NCBI GenBank assembly: GCA_032718475.1
Contig: JAUCBJ010006872.1
Coordinates: forward strand, 1 to 45,000
Direction of reading: 5' to 3'
DNA: 45,000 nt
Source of the DNA: Nemertoderma westbladi
Taxonomy: Eukaryota > Xenacoelomorpha > Nemertodermatida > Nemertodermatidae
Part shown: positions 11,190-21,245 of the stretch, piece after piece
Numbering within the stretch: the stretch's first letter is position 1
Layout: each line of letters starts with the position of its first letter
The notes under the pieces: generated by a model
What the model was told of the DNA's origin: nothing
Database searches by the model: none
The model's input: the letters and a program-made list of their open reading frames with translations, nothing else
Translations under genes and position numbers: made by a program

Positions 11190-12167
11190 ATTGTAATTGT
11201 GTCAGTAATTTTGTGGAATTTCACCAGTATGCTGATTTTGTGTCAGTAATTATGTGAATTTCACTTATATGCTGATTTTAAGACCTTACATACTTTTGAG
11301 TATTTCACCATTATGCCGATTTTGAGACCTTACATACTTTTGAGTATTTCACCAATATGCCGATTTTGAGACCTTACATACTTTTGAGTATTTCACCAAT
11401 ATCCTGATTTTGAGACCTTACATACTTTTGAGTATTTCACCAATATCCTGATTTTGAGACCTTACATACTTTTGAGTATTTCACCAATATGCCGATTTTG
11501 AGACCTTACATACTTTTGAGTATTTCACCAATATACTGATTTTGAGACCTTACATACTTTTGAGTATTTCACCAATATCCTGATTTTGAGACCTTACATA
11601 CTTTTGAGTATTTCACCAATATGCCGATTTTGAGACCTTACATACTTTTGAGTATTTCACCAATATCCTGATTTTGAGACCTTACATACTTTTGAGTATT
11701 TCACCAATATGCTGATTTTGAGACCTTACATACTTTTGAGTATTTCACCAATATCCTGATTTTGACACTTTACATACTTTTGAGTATTTCACCAATATGC
11801 TGATTTTGAGACCTTACATCTTTTGAGTATTTCACCAATATCCTGATTTTGAGACCTTACATACTTTTGAGTATTTCACCAATATCCTGATTTTGACACC
11901 TTACATACTTTTGAGTATTTCACCATTATGCCGATTTTGAGACCTTATATACTTTTGAGTATTTCACCAATATCCTGATTTTGAGACCTTACATACTTTT
12001 GAGTATTCACCAATATGCCGATTTTGAGACCTTACATACTTTTAAGTATTTCACCAATATCCTGATTTTGAGACCTTACATACTTTAGAGTTTTTCACCA
12101 ATATGCTGATTTTGAGACCTTACATACTTTTGAGTATTTCAACAATATGCTAATTTTGAGACCTTAC
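11190..12167 (+). repeat. 44-bp minisatellite, left part
   Basis: About twenty head-to-tail copies of a 44-bp unit (GAGACCTTACATACTTTTGA, then GTATTTCACCAATATGCCGA, then TTTT). Variation concentrates at the GCCG/CCTG/GCTG/ACTG position. The leftmost copies are divergent and contain TTTCACCAGTATGC followed by TTTTGTGTCA, a form that reappears at the far end of the array next to exon 4. The array is interrupted at 12167 by the BEL-1 retrotransposon and resumes at 28008. Units abut directly, with no spacers. Confidence 0.95.
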
Positions 12168-12301
12168 TGATGAATTATTTCACTATAAGATAGCATTTGT
12201 AGTTTAACTTTAACGTAAAAACTTTCGAAAATCCGACGCATTTTGATTAAGTTACAGTAATGTAATATGCCTATTCATATTTGTACACATAAAACCCCTA
12301 G

Positions 12302-12390
12302 GTACTCTCATGGCGTAGTGGTCAGATGGTTAAGGCGTTGGTTACATTACAATTAGGTTATGAGTTCAAATCCCGGTCGGGAAATTTGCA
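12302..12390 (+). promoter_or_regulatory. tRNA-like pol III promoter inside the BEL-1 5' LTR
   Basis: A box TGGCGTAGTGG (12311-12321) is followed 41 bases later by a B box-like AGTTCAAATCC (12363-12373, two mismatches to GGTTCGANNCC). The text between contains TGGTTAAGGCG, as in class II tRNAs, but the arms do not fold into a cloverleaf, so this is tRNA-derived and not a tRNA gene. It lies about 190 bp upstream of the pol II TATA box. Confidence 0.6.
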
Positions 12391-12560
12391 TTTTGGGGCA
12401 ATTTATTTTCATTTGGTATAAATTAGTAAGCCAATGAGGTGCGTACAACGTATCGAACGATGGGTTGGGCCAATCATAGGGCATAGAACATCTTATTGCT
12501 CCAATGTGAGGCCGTGGAATACTCTAGAAGATTCTAGTGGATTCTATGTCCCAGATTTAG

Positions 12561-12568
12561 TATATAAA
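12561..12568 (+). promoter_or_regulatory. TATA box of the BEL-1 5' LTR
   Basis: TATATAAA followed by GG sits in a GC-balanced stretch and is identical in the 3' LTR (26292-26299). Transcription would be expected to start about 25-30 bp downstream, near 12590, leaving a U5 of about 1.7 kb. Confidence 0.6.
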
Positions 12569-14334
12569 GGGCTGGTTTGCCTTCGGTTATCACTTCACTT
12601 CTCTTGTATCACAATACTTACACTCTTGCACTAGTCATTTCGTTATACTTTGTTGGTTTCTTGTTGAAACTATTTGTAATTCTGTTTGATAAATCTTTGC
12701 TAAACTGTAAATACACTGCAAACTCCTGAACATGTTTTCTTTTGGTCCAACTTTGGGACAGCCAAACATCGGGACGATGGCAGCCTAGACCGTTAGGCCG
12801 TCAGCAACGCAGGGGAAAGATGTCCACAACACGCTAGCGCCCACATTAGATTTGACCGCGCATCCCCTTCGCCCAACGAAATACTCAACTTGCCATGCAG
12901 CGCCCGACTTCCGAGGAAGGTAAGACTTTGTTCGACGCCCTTGCCGTAAGACCTATAGATCAGGGTAAGCGTGACGCCGTCCTGGACGCCGCAAAATTTA
13001 GGATCAAATAATTATATTTAGGCAGAATCCCTTTGTCAGTCCTGCAAATCCCTGGGTTACCTGTATGTCTCACAGGTGCGAGCTATTGCCGTTCGTCAGT
13101 GCGCAAGTACATATTAGGTACGGACAGCATACGTTCCATAATTTAGTGATTTGTTAGCACTGACTGTTTGGTACCGGTTCGCTTTGTAGAACATACATTA
13201 GTACCCCCCCCCCCCCCCCCACCCTGCCTGAAGTTAGTTATTTGATCAGGCACGGAGTATTTCTGCTACCGGCACACCGCTTGGCCTAGGGAGGTTTTAT
13301 TAATATCCTACCGCGCCTTGCCACGTACTGATAGGTATTTGCTGCTAACTACCGCGGCAACAAAGTTCTAGAATCAAATTTGTATACCAGATCAGCTAAC
13401 ATACGGTAGTGATTAACCCCTATTTCTTATCTTACAACCAGAATCTGGTATTTGTGCCGATCACGGGTGTAGTTACTAACACCGTGGTTGCCCAGTGAGT
13501 TGTGGATAGGAAGGAGAGAGCCTTGACGTCATTTGTAAGTATAAAGTTCTACAAAACGCGACTAGCTTATTTTAGTAGCTAGCGCACGGTATCGTTTCGG
13601 TCAGAAAATTACTAAAACCTAGTGAAAATATATACTTATATATACTATATACTATAATATATACTATATATTTACCCTTAGAGTTCTACTAGTTATAGCG
13701 CACTTTATATTACTTTAGGCAGAATTTATCTGTATTTGTAAATTAGGATCTGATATTTAGTTACGGCAAAGGGAGTATTTCATTTTCGTTATTAAACTGT
13801 TGTTTTCTGCTCAGCAGTATTGTTACATTAGGCACGACCTTTTTTAGACTGATTCAGACAGGGAGATCAGTATTGTAACGCTAGGGCTGTAACCCACCTA
13901 GCTCGTATATAAACCATATAAATCACACTGCGGCAAGTTACGGTATTTAGGACTGTCAGCGATAGTTAGGATTCGCTGCTAGGATTCGGTCTGTTACTGT
14001 AACTGTACATCTGCCATACCGGTTAGGGGACAGGTTTCCTTTTGTCTAGTTCGTAGGCATCAGACCCGCTCACGTACATAGAATAGACATCAGGCTCTGC
14101 TCCTCGCCAGTAGTAGTTTGTGTATTGTATCTGTTTGTTTAGATATCCTGGACTGGGATTTGTTGTCAGATACTGTACGAGCCCGTTTCATTACTAGAGT
14201 CTCATAGTGAGATACATCGTTGCTAGGATCTGGTAAGCGGTATACTACTGGACTCCATGGTTAGAGATATTCTATAGTTTCATATTAGTAGACTTGTAGG
14301 CCGTAGGATAGCCCCCACCGTAGAGGACTTTACA

Positions 14335-15363
14335 GTGAGACATACTATATAAATTAGTGTATAGTATTGTTTAGATATGTACGCTCTGTAAAGTGCGTGC
14401 GCACTTTACAGTGAGGTATATTTATTATTTAGTTTGCAAGTTGCGATTTGCAAACGGTAGATAAATATTGTTAGCTATTGAAAGTAGGAGATATTTAAAA
14501 TTTAAGGTTAGTAAATTAGTAATTTGTAGAACGTCCCCTGCTTCAGTAGGCTTTTAGGGTAGCTAGTAGTTTCGTATTTAATATTTGACTAGCTAATAGT
14601 TAGTTTGTAGCAATTTGTTTTACGCCGTGTGTGTGCGGTGTTACTTTTCGGTACTTGAAAAGGTACATAGGGTTTAAAGACCAAGTTGTATCGGTACCTA
14701 GGAAAAGTTTTCGTAGAGTAGAAGTAAAACTCTCACCTTCGACCTTTCAGGACTCAAGGACTCATTTCTGGACCGCTTCGAGGATTAGACTGCTTTTCGC
14801 AAGTTTGGGAGACACAAAATTCGTCCGCGACGCCGAAAAACGGAACGACCCACGTCCGGTTTGTATTTGGGAATTTGCACGACTGGAAGATCAAAGGAGC
14901 GTAAGTTTTACGACTCGTGTCGTTCAAACTTAGAAAGCACAGTAGTACTCAAAATTTGTGGGTTTCACTGTCTAATTAGTAGTGTTGTTGGTACTTATTT
15001 TCCCGTTAGACGTTGCTGTTTTGCCTATTATTTGTACTTGTTGATCTACATTTTGGTAACGTATACCGTTATCTCATTTATTCGTACAAATTTAGCCGGT
15101 AGGCTAGATTATTACTTATTTTATTATATACTTTGTTAGTTTTATTTGTACCGGTTAGGGTATATATATGATATATATATATATCAAGGTAAGTTTGACA
15201 TTTGGACATTTCGACATTTTGACATTTCGACATTCTGACTTTTTTGATTTATTTGTACCGGTTAGGGTATATATATATACTATATATACCAAGGTAAGTT
15301 TGACATTTCAACATTCAGACACTTTGACATTTTATTACCCGTACTTGACGTATATAATAAGAC
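14335..15363 (+). other. BEL-1 leader with palindrome and duplicated splice donors
   Basis: Non-coding leader between the 5' LTR and the gag start. It contains a 12-bp-arm hairpin (14386-14411) whose right arm and next bases repeat the LTR end (CTTTACAGTGAG). It also holds a 107-bp tandem duplication (15141-15247 and 15248 onward), each unit with TTTATTTGTACCGGTTAGGG and the splice donor CAAG|GTAAGT (GT at 15189 and 15294). The frames open in this stretch lack motifs and look fortuitous. Confidence 0.7.
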
Positions 15364-17508
15364 ATGAGTGAAACACCCCATTCGACTCGATACCCCCCTA
15401 CCGACTATGACTCGTGCGACCCGGACAGATCGACAGTAGACGAACCGAGAAGGAGAACCCGAGATTCCACCGATGTCACACCGCGTGCGTCGCCGGTACC
15501 CCGAACGGAAATACCGGAAGCCGCAACGCGTGGCGACGGCAGAATCGAAGATTTCCTTACCGTCCCGCAGACTAGATCGCGGGAACCGGACATGGTAAGT
15601 TCGACTGGAAGCCAGGAGAACGTTATTAGGAGTATAGGAGGACACATGGCCCAGATTACTCGAAACCTCAGAGAAGGTTTTCGCGTTTTACGCGAGTTAA
15701 CCGCCCCGATGTCGAGATACGAGTTCTACACCTTACAGTTAAGGATAGAAAGTAGGGTACATGCCTCCGTAGATAAACTGAAAGGTTTACACGAACTTGC
15801 AGAGTTGCGTGGCGACAACTTTACTCAGGTAAAGATAATAGATAAGTTGGTAAGTGCGAGAGAAAGTCTTATCCAGTTTAAGTCAGTAATAAGATTGGCT
15901 CAACAGGAGCAGCTCGACCAACTGCTAGGTGAGTCAGTTTCGGACGCGTTGTTAAAACCCGAAGAGGAAGAAGAACTCTACTGCCTGGACGGGAGGTTAG
16001 GGACGCTCACCAATTTTCTTCGTAGAAACGGCATACCGATCGAAGAACCGGAAGTTGAACCGCGAGGGACGACGGAAGTTCTCACTACGGAAGGCTCGCG
16101 AGCCTACCAAAATCCACCAATGGATAGATCATTCGTTAGTGTGCGGAGCGACGTTGGCGACGTTAGTAGGACAGCGTCTGTAATTACTCGACAACAACAG
16201 GAGGTCGCACGCCGACAACAAGTCGCTGAGGAAGAAGCGCAATGGCAGATGGCACAGATCGCCATCGAGGGAGAGAAACAATGCAGAGAGGATGAAGCAA
16301 GAATTGCGAAACTCAAGGCTCAAGCCGAATTCGAAGCTTCAGAAATGCGAAGATTGGAGGAGGACTTAGCGCGAGAAGCGGCGGCAGCAGCCGACGAATT
16401 GGCACGGAAGAAAGCAGCATCCGACGCTCGTGCCAAGTTGGAGGCGCGAAAATTAAACACTCGTTTAGCTATACAGGAAGCGGAGTTAGCGGCACAACAA
16501 CAGGAAGCAGATCAACGCAAAAGAGAGATGCAGCTCCAGTTCGAACTAAATCGCAGATCGCGCGAGGCGGCGAACGCGCAAGAGGACCTCGAACTCGACG
16601 CGAGAGATAGATCTATAAGGTCTCGAGCTGGACATGACTTGTCTGCCCTGGATCGCATGGAGACTCGATATCGCGGAATTCAGAAGCGAATCGAGGAAGG
16701 AAGTGTGGGAGCGATAGATCGAGGAGAGGAGTTCGTCGAGGATTACTGTAAACGTTTTCCCCAAGTTATTCCTATGCTCAAACCCACGACTCCAGTAAAA
16801 CCGGTTATGGTTGCAAAACCGAAGGAAATATCACCCGTGCAAGGTAATAGGTTTGTTATGTCGGAATCAATTCCGCAGCCACGAGCGACTTCATCGCCGA
16901 TTCTCGCAGGTAAGATAAGTAGTCCACCTACTGTAAGCCGTAGTTTACTTGTAGAGAGAGACGAACCTGCGTTTATGACAGTAAAACAGATGAGTAAACC
17001 ATTACAATTTAAACCTGTGACGTGCTGCGCGAACCCAGTCATTTATAAACCTACAGTAGACCTTAACCCTGATGTTTTTACTAGACCTCTCACCCAATGT
17101 TTATCGAGACCTACGACTTCGTGGAAGGCTTGCAAGCCTACCGAACAACGAAGGACGACGGATATGGGTAGTACCCACAGGATTGAACCGAGTTCAACGA
17201 GACCTACGACTTCGTGGGAGGGTTTCGAGCCTGCCAAACAACGGAGAGCCGTTGATCCTAGACCACAACGAACTCGACCAAGGATAATACGCCGGACGCG
17301 AACCCGCCAACCACCTTATCCGCACGACAGTGACTCATCTAGCGACTCGGAGTCGACGGAACGGGAAATATTCCGTACTGGAGCGGCAGCGGCACTGATT
17401 ACAAACGGGAGGAGAGATCAAAGAGCCCATATATCGACAATCCACCCCAACAGAAACCCACGTTGCAACCAGCAGAAGCGATCAGCACCAACAGACTCGC
17501 CGAAATAA
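15364..17508 (+). CDS. BEL-1 Gag N-terminal reading frame
   Basis: An open frame of 714 codons starting at an ATG directly after the leader. The N-terminal 90 residues are Arg/Ser/Thr-rich. Residues about 95-230 are helical, and about 270-430 form a long charged coiled coil (many EEAQWQMAQI, EAELAAQQQE-type heptads). Residues about 570-640 contain a 31-residue tandem repeat (RPTTSWKACKP; RPTTSWEGFEP). Its end overlaps the next frame (-1 register) over 17343-17505; by eye the overlap lacks a canonical X-XXY-YYZ slippery heptamer, so either an indel or a non-standard shift is possible. It would make the N-terminal part of the structural protein. Hairpin repeat copies 1-3 lie inside it. Confidence 0.75.
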   Translation: MSETPHSTRYPPTDYDSCDPDRSTVDEPRRRTRDSTDVTPRASPVPRTEIPEAATRGDGRIEDFLTVPQTRSREPDMVSSTGSQENVIRSIGGHMAQITRNLREGFRVLRELTAPMSRYEFYTLQLRIESRVHASVDKLKGLHELAELRGDNFTQVKIIDKLVSARESLIQFKSVIRLAQQEQLDQLLGESVSDALLKPEEEEELYCLDGRLGTLTNFLRRNGIPIEEPEVEPRGTTEVLTTEGSRAYQNPPMDRSFVSVRSDVGDVSRTASVITRQQQEVARRQQVAEEEAQWQMAQIAIEGEKQCREDEARIAKLKAQAEFEASEMRRLEEDLAREAAAAADELARKKAASDARAKLEARKLNTRLAIQEAELAAQQQEADQRKREMQLQFELNRRSREAANAQEDLELDARDRSIRSRAGHDLSALDRMETRYRGIQKRIEEGSVGAIDRGEEFVEDYCKRFPQVIPMLKPTTPVKPVMVAKPKEISPVQGNRFVMSESIPQPRATSSPILAGKISSPPTVSRSLLVERDEPAFMTVKQMSKPLQFKPVTCCANPVIYKPTVDLNPDVFTRPLTQCLSRPTTSWKACKPTEQRRTTDMGSTHRIEPSSTRPTTSWEGFEPAKQRRAVDPRPQRTRPRIIRRTRTRQPPYPHDSDSSSDSESTEREIFRTGAAAALITNGRRDQRAHISTIHPNRNPRCNQQKRSAPTDSPK
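16089..16108 (+). repeat. BEL-1 hairpin repeat, copy 1 (of 8)
   Basis: GGAAGGCTCGCGAGCCTACC contains the perfect palindrome AGGCTCGCGAGCCT. It is read in the gag frame as EGSRAY. Confidence 0.8.
17123..17142 (+). repeat. BEL-1 hairpin repeat, copy 2
   Basis: GGAAGGCTTGCAAGCCTACC has two changes relative to copy 1 that restore pairing (TTGCAA centre). It is read as WKACKPT, a different register from copy 1. A degenerate sister (copy 3, 17216-17235) lies 93 bases downstream within the gag tandem repeat. Confidence 0.8.
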
Positions 17509-18296
17509 TGCGACCTGTAACGGACCGACTAGCTCAACTCGAAGAACGACTTGAAGCGCAACCATCGGATCGATCACGAACCAGCGTGGAGTTAGAACAA
17601 CCTAGACAACATCGACCACCAAGGAGAGAACAGGAGACTAGACAGACTCCGACCCATCGAGAAGAAGATCCCGTTAATAATTCCTACCGACGAACAACAC
17701 GCGGAAGGGAGCGACTGGACGACGCCACCGAACAGGGACACGGACAGTTGGATTTGGTTAGCGAGATTGCAAAATTCGCGGCTAGACACGGATTACCGGC
17801 ACAGCAACCGCCGAAGTTCTCTGGCAACGCGAAACACTGGCGCACACTGGTAGACTATGTAGAGTCCCAGATCGCTAAGTGTGCTTTCACCTCGACGGAG
17901 AAGTTTAATTACTTGCTCCTAATCCTGTCTGGTGAGCCGAAACGATTAGCGGAAACCTTTATCGGTGTTCCAGATGCCTTTGAGTTGGCGTACGACCGTT
18001 TATATTCGATTTACGGCGGTAACGTCGCCATGGCTAAATCCATCATCGAAGACCTCTGCAGAGGAGGCAGCATTTCGAAGCCGATCGACCTTCTACGACT
18101 CGCGGACGAAATCAAGAACGCTATAGGGACTTTACGGTCCCTATAATACGCTAACGTACCGACGGTTCTCATTCGAATAATCGGTCGACTTCACCATCGA
18201 CTACGACGAGAATGGCGACACATCGAGTACCAGCGTGAAGAAGCCGGCGGGCTTTTAAAACTCACCGACGTCTACCAACTGATTTCACGGGAGGCC
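17343..18296 (+). pseudogene. BEL-1 Gag capsid-like segment (DUF1759 type)
   Basis: This frame, open from 17343, has a coiled-coil stretch (RLAQLEERLEAQ) and then the capsid-like block of BEL/Pao Gag: LPAQQPPKFSGNAKHWRTLV, then FNYLLLILSGEPKRLAE and AYDRLYSIYGG. A TAA at 18144-18146 interrupts it. The same frame continues past the stop with family-like sequence (WRHIEYQREEAGG) into the zinc-finger region, so the stop is a disabling mutation or a readthrough codon. Confidence 0.8.
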
Positions 18297-20066
18297 GTGA
18301 TCGAGACTCGATCGAACTATACCGATCACCATATCGCGGCCGAAGGGATAGCTATTTCTGCGCCGACTCGGACCAAACCAATTCCGACGAACGCGAAAGC
18401 CGTTACCTACGCCACCCCTACTGAGACTTCTAAAGTTCTGACGCCTATCGGCACCACACAGCCACGACAACAGTTGCCGGCGGACTTTGTGGGATGCTCG
18501 TACTGCGAGCGGAACGGCAGAAACTACAGCGGACATAAACTTCGTGGATGTCGCGCTTTTAAAGAGTTAGGAATCGAAGAGAGGAGACTCCAAATTCGAT
18601 CATTAGATTCCTGCTGGAGATGTATGAAGCCAGGACACGTCCGGAAGGATTGCCCTAGCGATGATACATGTCCTCAGTGTGGACGTAACCATGACGCGTT
18701 ACTCCACACCACCAGTCATACTCCGACCAAACGCTTTCGACGAGAGCATCCAGATAAAGCGGCTAGATGCGACGCGCTTTACAAGGAGCGTGCGCCGCGC
18801 GAGATCCGTACCTTTTATACGGACTGTATGGATCAGTCAGGATCATCGGACGAGGACGAGGAGGAAGACGACTCTTTCTACGTGCATGCGGGGGAGAAAC
18901 AACCATCGATTACACTCCTCACACAGAACCAATTGAAAGGGTTTAGCGTGATTCCTATAAAGATTACCGGAACCCGAGGGAGCAAGCGTATATACGCCAT
19001 CTTAGACTCTGCGTCATCGCATAGCTATGTCGACGAACAAGTAGCCGATGTGGTTACGGACATGAGTCAAGGTAAGACTGCTCAGCATACTGTAAGCAGC
19101 ATGCATGGTAAGAGAGCGATCCCTGTGACGAGAGTAAAACTAACTTTAGACACTCTTCTTTCCAAAGCGGAACACAGCAAGGAGGAGCGCTCATTACTTC
19201 CGGTAAGAAATTTGACCTTTGCAGCTACGAAGGACTTTAGTAACTTGCTCGGCCCTGTGCCAGAGCAATCACCGGAAGATCGTAAGTATTTCCGACACCT
19301 TGGAATACCGGAATGTCCTGTTAATTATCGCTCAATCGCGATGTTGATTGGGACAGACCAGTTTAACTTACATCAGGTATGGGAGACACGCCCATCTGTT
19401 ATTACAGCGGGCAACCCCTACGCATGTAGAACTCCCATAGGTTGGTATACTAGAGCTCCAATACGTTCACTAGAGGTAAGTGACCAGGAGGACGACGTTT
19501 TGAGTACGTGTAGTTTATTGACTAACACTATAGATAATTCTCCTTCACACTCCTGTGGTCCAATTGTGCGGATGGCACTACGACAGACTTGCGTCGCTAA
19601 CGCAGACGCCACCGATACTGACGTAACTGATCTGGACACGACCACACGGACCTCTGACTTACAACTACTTGCAGTAAACCAGGTTGTCAAACCGCCATTA
19701 GACGATTCGACGCCGACTAGTGACACCGGAAGGCTTGCGAGCCTACCAGACGCATTGACACTAGCCACCACAGCGGACGAAGACGTGGACGAGGACCATG
19801 GCGCAATGCAAGCAGCGCTAGACCGACTGCTGACTGAACGGACCATTCAATGGTTGGAACAGGACTCAGCAGAACCCGGTAGTTACGAGACCGCTATGTC
19901 AGAACAGGAAAAACGGTCATTAAATATTATGAGAGATACCATTCGCCAGACCGCGAATGGCCACTATGAGGTTGGTATGTTGTGGCGCAATGGACAACCT
20001 AAACTCGTTTACAATTACCCGCTTGCTTTGAGGCGACTCAAATCAATAAGGCAGCGATTGTTGTGA
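18297..20066 (+). pseudogene. BEL-1 zinc fingers, aspartic protease and start of RT
   Basis: In the same frame as the capsid segment. It encodes three Cys/His motifs: C-x2-C-x9-H-x4-C, then CWRCMKPGHVRKDC (the nucleocapsid C-x2-C-x4-H-x4-C knuckle), then CPQCGRNHDALLH. An aspartic protease active-site motif follows (ILDSASSHSYV, Asp codon at 19005), of the DUF1758/retropepsin-like type used by BEL/Pao. After a low-complexity Thr/Asp linker containing hairpin copy 4, the frame enters the RT N-terminus (HYEVGMLWRNGQPK) and hits TGA at 20064-20066. Confidence 0.85.
19728..19747 (+). repeat. BEL-1 hairpin repeat, copy 4
   Basis: GGAAGGCTTGCGAGCCTACC in the linker between protease and RT, read as GRLASLP, the third possible register. 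Confidence 0.8.
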
Positions 20067-21245
20067 GACGAGACGGCCCATATGCAATACAATGCACTAC
20101 TTCAGACGTATCTCCAAAAGGGATACGCCATTAGGATGTTAAATCCCGAGGTAACCACAGACCAGACATATTACCTGCCACATCATTTCGTTCGACACCC
20201 GGACAAACCTGGCAAGGTGCGTGTAGTCAACAACTGCGCCGCGCTTTACCAAGGGATGTCTATGAACAGCGAACTGATGGACGGGCCGAATATGAACAAT
20301 TACCTCATGGGAGTCCTAATGCGTTTTAGACAGCGCAAAGTGGCTTTCACCTGTGACGTAGAGGCCATGTTTCACCAGGTTAAGGCTTTGGAGCGGGACA
20401 GGAACAGCTTGAGGTTTCTTTGGTATCTGGACGGAAATTTAGAACTTCCGCCAGAAACTTACCAAATGCAGGTAAGAGTATTTGGAGCCAGGGACAGCCC
20501 CAACTGCACCATGTATGCCTTAAAGCAGACCGCATTGGACAGACGAGACCAATTTGACCCAGAAGTAGTTCGGACAGTGGAACGAGATTTCTACGTGGAT
20601 GACGGCCTCAAGAGTTGTGACACCTTGGAGCGTGCTACAACCGTAGCACACCAACTCCAGGATTGTCTCGCTGAGGGCGGATTCCACCTGACGAAGTTCG
20701 CTTCCAACGAACCCGAACTGGTGAACTCATTTGACCCGATGGATCGCAGTGGAGGTGACTTAGACTTAGACCTAGAACCTCTGCCGACGACCAAAGTATT
20801 AGGACTTAGTTGGGACCCTAACACCGACAATTTTAGAGTACGTGTAAGGTCCAACGACCAGACTAGACCTCTCACTAAGAGGACTTGCTTATCGACCATG
20901 AGTCGATTGTATGACCCATTGTGTTTCATTAGTCCAGTGATCCTACATGCCAGGATCATACTCCGCAGCATTTGGCAAGCCGGACTGGAATGGGACGATC
21001 CCATCCCAGAAAAGTTAGATGAGCAATGGAGGGACTGGGAAGCCCAACTGACTTTCCTACAAGACTATACCATACCAAGGGTATACTTTCCTTTGCAGAC
21101 CACCTTTCCTGCCGATTTAGAGCTTCACAGCTTTAGTGACGCTAGCAAGGATGGATTGGGGGTTACCTTATACCTTAGACGACAAGTGACATCGGACAGC
21201 TACGAAGTGTCTCTCGTTACTTCAAAGCTAGAACAATGCCATTGA
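20067..21245 (+). pseudogene. BEL-1 reverse transcriptase and start of RNase H
   Basis: In frame with the preceding segment after the TGA. It encodes a BEL/Pao reverse transcriptase: YYLPHHFVRHPDKPGKVRVV, FTCDVEAMFHQV (first catalytic Asp) and FYVDDG with the two metal-binding Asp codons at 20598-20603. The RNase H domain starts with LHSFSDASKDGLG. Around 21222 the coding register shifts by one base (a one-base loss in the run TCAAAG), so this frame ends at 21245 while RNase H continues in the next frame. Confidence 0.88.

Larger units (their letters stand above)
12168..14334 (+). repeat. BEL-1 5' LTR
   Basis: A 2167-bp direct repeat with the segment at 25899-28007. Landmarks are a tRNA-like pol III promoter (12302-12390), a TATA box (12561-12568), a U5 splice donor candidate (GAG GAAG|GTAAGA, GT at 12920), a C-homopolymer (about 13205-13220) and an AT microsatellite (about 13630-13670). 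Compared with the 3' copy it has roughly 80 extra bases near 13065-13150 and a different block at 13630-13670. No standard tRNA-complementary primer site starting TGG follows at 14335. Confidence 0.92.

Noticed and set aside
11190-12167. CRISPR-like array
   Set aside because: 44-bp units abut without spacers, in a eukaryotic intron; it is a minisatellite.
12302-12390. Functional tRNA gene
   Set aside because: A and B boxes exist, but the acceptor and T stems do not pair into a cloverleaf.
12434-12634. 66-codon frame, same in both LTRs (also 26165-26365)
   Set aside because: It spans the TATA box, and identity follows from LTR duplication rather than selection.
12895-13011. 38-codon frame in U5
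   Set aside because: A 4-bp insertion breaks it in the 3' LTR; only the splice-donor part is kept as a possible signal.
14631-14933. 100-codon frame in the BEL-1 leader
   Set aside because: No motif, start codon not clearly ATG in good context, and located in a region of leader repeats.
17343-17508. Programmed -1 frameshift between the gag frames of BEL-1
   Set aside because: No canonical slippery heptamer in the overlap by eye; with several other breaks in the copy an indel is simpler. A sister-copy alignment would decide.
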